Position numbers and translations under genes: made by a program
The notes under the pieces: generated by a model
Database searches by the model: none
Told to the model about the DNA's origin: nothing
The model's input: the letters and a program-made list of their open reading frames with translations, nothing else
Shown here: one piece after another, positions 57,968-64,000 of the stretch
Layout of the letters: every line of letters begins with the position of its first letter
Position numbering within the stretch: position 1 is the stretch's first letter
Origin: Arion vulgaris
Taxonomy: Eukaryota; Mollusca; Gastropoda; Stylommatophora; Arionidae
Length of the DNA stretch: 64,000 nucleotides
Assembly: GCA_020796225.1 (NCBI GenBank)
Contig: CM036758.1
Location: 27,976,099-28,040,098, forward strand
Reading direction: 5' to 3'

Positions 57968-58346
57968 ATGCACATGGCTGCAGAGATGGCTCATGCACAT
58001 GGGTGCAGAGATGGCTCATGCACATGGGTGCAGAGATGGCTCATGCACATGGGTGCAGAGATGGCTCATGCACATGGGTGCAGAGATGGCTCATGCACAT
58101 GGGTGCAGAGATGGTTCATGCACGGTGGTGCAGAGATGGCTCATGCACATGGGTGCAGAGATGGCTCAAACACATGGGTGCAGAGATGGCTCATGCACAT
58201 GGGTGCAGAGATGGCTCATGCACGGTGGCAGAGATGGCTCATGCACGGTGGCAGAGATGGCTCATGCACATGGGTGCAGAGATGGTTCATGCACGGTGGT
58301 GCAGAGATGGCTCATGCATATAGGTACAGAGATGGTTCATGTTTGA
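57968..58346 (+). repeat. 25-bp tandem array, about fifteen units
   Basis: Unit CATGCACATGGGTGCAGAGATGGCT, with CACGGTGG variants. Because 25 is not a multiple of three, all three plus frames stay open (up to 163 codons, repeating GCRDGSCTWVQRWLMHMGAE). These are repeat artefacts, not genes. Confidence 0.95.
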
Positions 58347-58384
58347 CAAGTGGTAACGGAGCCAGGTAATATAATAGTAAAGAC

Positions 58385-58840
58385 CATACTTCAGACCTCT
58401 GGTAGGGAAGGGGGTCTCTGTGTACCTTGTTCACATTCAGCTCCAAAAGCACTTGGTTCGTGTCCGGTGTGGAATGATTGAACTAATTTATTATTTTGAT
58501 CTGAAGGTAGGCAAGATCACATTTCTAGTTCTATCAGAAACTGATGATAAAACGTAGGTCCCGTGTAGAAGTTGAGCATGTAAAAGATGTCATGGCAGCT
58601 GAAAGTTGATGGGAGAAGACAGGAAAGCAGCTGTCGGCATATATTATTAATACTAATTACAATAAAATGTTGACACATTTTCACCATCCTCTGAATTACA
58701 TCAGGGACCCTCGCCAGTGCTACAGAGTTTGTGCACTGTTATTGAGATATTCCTGTATAAGCAAGAGATCAGAACATACATGATTATTTATCATAGCACA
58801 ATAATGATTGCCCAATCAATCAATGGTTGGCATGAGAAAA
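58385..58840 (+). repeat. long SINE, family 3, copy 1
   Basis: A degraded head with GGTTCGTGTCCGGTG-like B box, then GTAGGCAAGATCACATTTCT, CTGATGATAAAACGTAGGTC, GTTGAGCATGTAAAAGATGT, ATTACATCAGGGACCCTCGC and GTGCTACAGAGTTTGTGCAC. Collinear with 58955-59350. Confidence 0.8.
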
Positions 58841-58954
58841 AAGTTCATTCTCATCTAGTCGCAGTCATGATATAATCAAAAGCAGCCCTGTTCTTCGAAA
58901 CAGTTGTGCCAGATCTTGGCTTCAATATGCTTTTTTTTACAACTATTTAAAGGT

Positions 58955-59350
58955 GTCTCTGTGGCATAGAGGTAGTGTGCTTGCCTCTAGTTCTAAAGGT
59001 ATTTGATTCGTTACCTTGTGGAGCCACCAGGATATTGTTCCAGATATCAGTGTAGGTGAGATCAAGCTCCTAGTCCTATCAGAGACGGATAATAAAATGT
59101 AGGTCCTGTGTTCAAGTTGAGCATGTAAAAGAATCTTTGGCAGTTCAAAATTGAGAAGAGCAGGCTGCAAAGCCGCTGCCCAAGCAAAATTCATTAGTAA
59201 AATATTAAATTCGAGCAGAATATTTTTACCATCTAAATTACATCGGGGACCCTCAACGGTGCTACGGAGTTCGTGCACTGCCGCTGAGATCTTCCTGTGT
59301 ATGAAAGAGAACAGTCTACTCACCAAAGTGCAATGATGGTCCAACCAATT
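58955..59350 (+). repeat. long SINE, family 3, copy 2
   Basis: A clear tRNA head, TCTGTGGCATAGAGGTAGTG (A box), then TTGATTCGTTACC (B-box position). The body matches copy 1: GTAGGTGAGATCAAGCTCCT, GAGACGGATAATAAAATGTA, GTTGAGCATGTAAAAGAATC, ACATCGGGGACCCTCAACGG. The minus-strand frame here (133 codons) is a shadow. Confidence 0.85.
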
Positions 59351-59860
59351 AATTAATCAATTTTTATTCACTATAAAATAAGTCAAACTCAGTATTATTG
59401 CAATCACACATACTAGTTTTGGTATAGATTTTCTAGAAGAAACTCACCTGATGAGATAGGTGTGTTCAAGTCTGGTTAATTCCTTTTCTCATTGGTGTTG
59501 ATGAACTTAACCTTCAATTAGTACTTGAATCCTGTTTTGTTTAGAACACAAGACACCAACACAAACAAGCTATCAATCAAATAAATTGATTTTTATTGTA
59601 TAAATATTTATCCATTGATTGGTGGTCCCAACAAACACATTAGATTACCATCAAATTCAACTTAAAAGAAAGTCCAACAAAACATACCAGATGGTAAGAA
59701 AGATAATGATATTCTGATACAACTTTATTTTGGTAAATGTGGCTTATTGTAACCAAATCAGTGCTGCTAGAATACGGATGATATGTACAACCGGTAGTTT
59801 ATCTGGCAACATGTTAGATGTACATCTAGTGTAAAAAGATAAGAATTATAAATAAATATC
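59351..59860. other. intergenic sequence
   Basis: AT-rich, CAATTAATTAATCAAT-type tail of the preceding SINE, otherwise nothing recognised. Confidence 0.35.
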
Positions 59861-59863
59861 AAC

Positions 59864-60084
59864 TACAATTGTGTATCTTATAGACATTTATCAACTACAA
59901 TTGTGTATCTTATAGACATTTATCAACTACAGGTGTGTATCATAGAGACATGTAACAACTACAGGTATGTATCATAGAGACATGTAACAACTAAGTGTGT
60001 GTATCATAGAGACATGTAACAACTACAGGTGTGTATCATAGAGATACATGTAACAACTACAGGTGTGTATCATAGAGATATGTA
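59864..60084 (+). repeat. 30-32-bp tandem array
   Basis: About seven units: TATCAACTACAATTGTGTAT + CTTATAGACATT changing to GTGTATCATAGAGACATGTA + ACAACTACAG. Confidence 0.9.
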
Positions 60085-60204
60085 TTACACAGATAAGTAA
60101 TGGATGTGTGCATTGTTAAACACACATGTACCCTGTATAGATGTGTATACACGCATATATCAAACTGCAGGTGTTCATTATAAGAAAATGAAGGTGTACA
60201 TCAT

Positions 60205-60400
60205 ATATCAGTTACAGGTGTGTCTCACAGGGAGCAGGTGTGTCTCACAGGGAGCAGGTGTGTCTCACAGGAGCAGGTGTGCTCACAGGAGCAGGTGTGT
60301 TTCACAGGGCAGGTGTGTCTCAGGGAGCAGGTGTGTCCATGGGAGCAGGTGTGCCTCACGGGAGCAGGTGTCTCAAGGAGCAGGTGTATCTCACAGGGAC
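60205..60400 (+). repeat. 18-20-bp tandem array
   Basis: About ten units of CAGGTGTGTCTCACAGGGAG with small deletions. It is flanked on both sides by a longer direct repeat with CATTATAAGAAAATGAAGGT + GTACATCATATATCAGTTAC (about 60176 and 60421). Confidence 0.9.
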
Positions 60401-60704
60401 TTTGTGTCTACCATTTGTGCTCATTATAAGAAAATGAAGGTGTATATCATATATCAGTTACAGGTGTGTATCACATGGATGCATATGTGTCTTATATAGA
60501 CATATGTATATGAAACAGGTGTATATCACAGAGATATATGCATTTACTACAGTTATGTCTAATGGATTTATTTATATATATATATATATCTGTTACAGGA
60601 ATGTATCACAGATAAGCATTAATCAGACCTGGACTGCAGAACAAATAAAAACTGTTTGCAGCACCTACTTTCTTTTCTCTTCTATTGTCTTGTGTTTTCT
60701 AAAT

Positions 60705-61925
60705 CATGGATATATTAGTTACATGACTCTCAGCCTCAGTATCTCACTACTAGTCAACTGGACTAAATCATGGTTTATATTAGTTAACTGACTCTCAGCC
60801 TCAGTATCTCACTACTAGTCAACTGGACTAAATCATGGTTTATATTAGTTATATGAGAGCCTCAGTATCTCACTACTAGTCAACTGGACTAAATCATGGT
60901 ATATATTAGTTACATGTCTCAGCCTCAGTATCTCACTACTAGTCAACTGGACTAAATCATGGTTTATATTAGTTATATGACTCTCAGCCTCAGTATCTCA
61001 CTACTATTCAACTGGACTAAATCATGGTTTATATTAGTTACATGTCTCAGCCTCAGTATCTCACTACTAGTCAACTGGACTAAATCATGGTTTATATTAG
61101 TTACATGTCTCAGCCTCAGTATCTCACTACTAGTCAACTGGACTAAATCATGGTTTATATTAGTTATATGACTCTCAGCCTCAGTATCTCACTACTATTC
61201 AACTGGACTAAATCATGGTTTATATTAGTTACATGTCTCAGCCTCAGTATCTCACTACTATTCAACTGGACTAAATCATGGTTTATATTAGTTACATGTC
61301 TCAGCCTCAGTATCTCACTACTAGTCAACTGGACTAAATCATGGTTTATATTAGTTATATGACTCTCAGCCTCAGTATCTCACTACTAGTCAACTGGACT
61401 AAATCATGGTTTATATTAGTTACATGTCTCAGCCTCAGTATCTCACTACTAGTCAACTGGACTAAATCATGGTTTATATTAGTTAACTGACTCTCAGCCT
61501 CAGTATCTCACTACTATTCAACTGGACTAAATCATGGTTTATATTAGTTATATGAGTCTCAGCCTCAGTATCTCACTACTAGTCAACTGGACTAAATCAT
61601 GGTTTATATTAGTTACATGATTCTCAGCCTCAGTATCTCACTACTAGTCAACTGGACTAAATCATGGTTTATATTAGTTGCATGAGTCTCAGCCTCAGTA
61701 TCTCACTACTAGTCAACTGGACTAAATCATGGTTTATATTAGTTATATGACTCTCAGCCTCAGTATCTACTACTATCAACTGACTAAATCATGGTTATAT
61801 AGTTAAGTCTCAGCCAGTATCTCACTACTAGTGAACTGGACTCAAATCATGGCTTATATATTCTGATCTCAGCCTAGTGTTGACATAGTCAACTGGACTA
61901 AACATGGTTATTAGTTAAGACTTTA
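60705..61925 (+). repeat. 63/65-bp satellite with trimeric higher-order period
   Basis: About nineteen units of ATGGTTTATATTAGTTACAT + GTCTCAGCCTCAGTATCTCA + CTACTAGTCAACTGGACTAA + ATC. Units are 63 bp (CATGTCTC) or 65 bp (TATGACTCTC). From 60959 two blocks of 65+63+63 bp follow each other (60959-61149 and 61150-61340). The last three units (from about 61760) are deletion-rich. The 70-codon frames here are artefacts. Confidence 0.95.
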
Positions 61926-62334
61926 TTTCCTCAGCCTCTATATCTGTGTGCACTATGTGAAGATGTGTATATCAAGTAGAGACCCTATGGCGATCATGAT
62001 AGCTTCAACTTTCTGGATCTAATTGTGGTTGAAGTAGAAATAAAACATGCTTATGATAAGAATTAAATCAAGACCAATCAGTGAGGAGCATAATAGAGCC
62101 CATCAGCATCAACATTTGTTGACAGCTGTCCTTATTGTGTATTCACAGTTAGTGGGTCGGACAGGACATACAGATTGAAGATTACAGTACATGACTGTCA
62201 CAATAGTTTAACTCTTTCCATGCCAAGTTATTTCCTCAATTTTTAAACAGTTAATTCAAGGAGGTTAAAAAAACCATCCCAACTTCTCGTCAATAAATAA
62301 ACATATATATTATTATATACTAAATTGAAGATGA
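61926..62334. other. intergenic sequence
   Basis: No recognised element. An AACTTTCTGGATCTAATTGT + GGTTGAAGTAGAAATAAAAC stretch is unique in the window. Confidence 0.3.
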
Positions 62335-62575
62335 TGGCGTCTGTGGCTTAGGGGATAGTGACTTGGTCTGCTAACCCCGACGTTCTGAGTTCGAATCACA
62401 CTGCGGACAGTTTGGCTGCAAATTGTTTCGTGTGGATTTTTACAAAATGACGATGGCACCACTCGTTCAGAAAGCAATGGCAAACTACTGAACGTAATAA
62501 TGCCTAGAAAAATAACAAACAGCGTTAAAAGCTGGGGTTGATTCGCAAAGTCCTGTAAAGGATATGCAATTAACT
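62335..62575 (+). repeat. tRNA-derived SINE, family 1, diverged head
   Basis: GGCTTAGGGGATAGTGACTT (A box), GAGTTCGAATCACACTG (B box), then the family 1 body CAGAAAGCAATGGCAAACTA and CTGAACG, ending GTCCTGTAAAGGATATGCAA. The head differs from the other family 1 copies more than the body does. Confidence 0.85.
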
Positions 62576-62659
62576 TTAAACTGAAAAACTGGACAACCTA
62601 ATACAATAACATGGTTAAAAAGTAGTAGAAGTAAAATAGAAGTAAAACTAGAAAGACTT

Positions 62660-62870
62660 CTTATAAGGGAAGCAGCTCTGTGGCGCAGTGTGCGGTTAAT
62701 GACGTTCAACTGACTTCCGCTGTGTGCAGTGAAAAGCGCGGAAAGAGTTAAAGGTTCATTTTTTCATGTCACCTTCATAAGGGGGAAAAAACAAACCTGA
62801 CCATAGCAGGGTTTGAACTTACATCCTCAAAATTGAGGTCCTAACCACTCAGCCACCAACTTCTCTGACA
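62660..62870. repeat. two convergent tRNA-like SINE heads
   Basis: Plus strand at 62672: CTCTGTGGCGCAGTGTGCGG (A-box-like). Minus strand at 62870: TTGGTGGCTGAGTGGTTAGG then AGTTCAAACCCTGCTATGG (A and B boxes well conserved). The minus head lacks a normal 17-base anticodon arm, so it is not a functional tRNA gene. Confidence 0.6.
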
Positions 62871-63009
62871 TAGACCATCAACAATTATCACTCAAATTAA
62901 TAAAATATCAGATTTGAATATTGCAATATCACATTTTCAATTTACTTGTGCCCATTACAGTACACAAATTTCAGTCATGGAAAGATTAGTTTATTAAGTA
63001 GATTAAATG

Positions 63010-63380
63010 TGTCTTTTGCTCTGAGGGCCACAGAGATGTGGTTTTACAGAAGAATGATGAGAATCCCATGGACTGCTAAAATGACTAATGTGGAGGTGTT
63101 GAATGAGGTAAGACACAGAGAAAGTCTATCATCAATATAAGAAAAAGGCAGTCATCATTTTTGGGACACATGATGAGAAGTGGAGGTTTAGAACATTGTG
63201 ACAACCGGTAAAATTGAGGGGAAATGAGACATAGGAAGACAGAGTAAGAAAATTTTGAATAGCCTGACTTCATGGCATGGAAGAGTGTCAACATCTGAGA
63301 TGATAGAAAACACCAGAGACAGAGATTTTTGGAGATCAAAGATCGCCCACGTCAATTGGCACGGCACCTGATGATGATGA
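63010..63380 (+). pseudogene. LINE 3' terminal fragment, family B
   Basis: FALRATEMWFYRRMMRIPWT, AKMTNVEVLNEV, broken text with IVTTGKI, LNSLTSWHGRVSTSEMIENT, RDRDFWRSKIAHVNWHGT, ending CACCTGATGATGATGA. It shares its tail with 43870-44110. Several frame breaks. Confidence 0.8.
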
Positions 63381-64000
63381 AGTGTGTATTTCGCTCTAAG
63401 TTTTATATCATTTAAAATTAATCAAATTATTAACAAATTAACTACCAAATGCAGCAGTATGCAACATTTATCTGTCCCATTTGGTCATGAGTCGCAGACG
63501 ATGCTACATGATTTGTTTCATTGTCATTTAGCTCAAACTCAATATTTACCACAACGCTTTCTGATTACTATCGGTTCTTAATTGATTCTTTCACCTTGTG
63601 ATATAAGTACATTCATTTATTTATAAAACTGCAAATTATTCGTCAAATTTCACTTTAAAAAGAAAACTGAAGTAAACTACAGCTTAATTTTTTACATCTC
63701 CTTCTTCTTCTTTGCGTTCGTTCTTTACGACCAATTTTAATCACTCTTTGTGATATGTTTGATGTTTGCCAAGAACGTGTATACGTTGCACATTGGTTGA
63801 TTGGTTGAAAGTTGGTGAAATGTTGCATATACACATGTAAACGGAATGTCTGAAAAATAAACATCTTTTTGAGACGTGATTTCCTTTCTTCACTTAATTG
63901 AGGTATACCAAAAAAAATAACACATCTTTACTTAACATAAGAGTATCATTTGAATTTATTGGATGATAACTGCAGATGCTCCCTTTATTCTAGAATTGAA
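63381..64000. other. AT-rich sequence without recognised element
   Basis: Short frames on both strands only. Nothing supportable. Confidence 0.35.

Noticed and set aside
57832..58369. Three overlapping plus-strand open frames of 117-163 codons
   Set aside because: They read through a 25-bp tandem array in all three frames, so openness is a property of the repeat unit, not of selection.
60959..61362. Two near-identical 70-codon proteins (SISLLVNWTKSWFILV repeats)
   Set aside because: They lie wholly inside the 63/65-bp satellite and stop at unit-length changes.
62800..62870. Possible tRNA gene on the minus strand
   Set aside because: A and B boxes are good, but the anticodon arm is three bases short and the acceptor stem does not pair, so it is a SINE head.

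Overview
This is a eukaryotic (metazoan) genomic window. It is AT-rich, intron-bearing and crowded with non-LTR retrotransposons, tRNA-derived SINEs, DNA-transposon remnants and minisatellites. The one host gene I can assemble confidently is an LRRC34 orthologue. A decayed rhodopsin-type GPCR with a lophotrochozoan peptide-receptor look, a Penelope-like fragment and several RTE/Jockey-type LINE families suggest an invertebrate, possibly a mollusc. The species cannot be fixed from the sequence.

Layout. 1-5.2 kb: LINE fragments on both strands, including a LINE 3' end split by a 488-bp retroposon. 6.03-9.27 kb: a 3.2-kb minisatellite with a 26/30-bp unit. 9.27-12.9 kb: RNase H fragments of a LINE, a ZBED5-like hAT fragment and a second copy of the 0.5-kb retroposon with a perfect 15-bp target-site duplication. 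13.25-14.2 kb: GPCR pseudogene. 14.3-16.0 kb: a LINE with two internal tandem expansions. 16.4-17.0 kb: Penelope-like fragment. 17-22 kb: mostly featureless. 22.06-22.45 kb: a 33-bp array that is an in-frame amplification of a reverse-transcriptase (RT) segment. 22.7-26.1 kb: SINEs and a 29-bp array.

26.4-51.3 kb is the minus-strand LRRC34 gene. Nine exons join in one frame into a 431-codon protein. Its introns hold LINEs, a ZMYM1-type hAT copy, an internally deleted piggyBac copy, SINEs and minisatellites. Exon 7 lies in a segment present twice (about 30.5-32.65 and 34.41-36.87 kb). The first copy is riddled with small deletions and carries the hAT-empty site, which looks like two haplotypes laid end to end by the assembler. 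About 1.2 kb upstream of the start codon, on the coding strand, is a perfect match to the RFX X-box consensus.

52-64 kb is intergenic: convergent LINE fragments (53.4-55.4 kb), 25-, 30-, 20- and 63/65-bp tandem arrays (57.9-61.9 kb) and several SINEs.

The most unusual theme is that at least three tandem arrays are expansions of recognisable pieces of LINE sequence. Two come from RT coding sequence and one from a LINE 3' end. There is no operon, CRISPR array or prokaryotic feature, and I see no multi-gene system.
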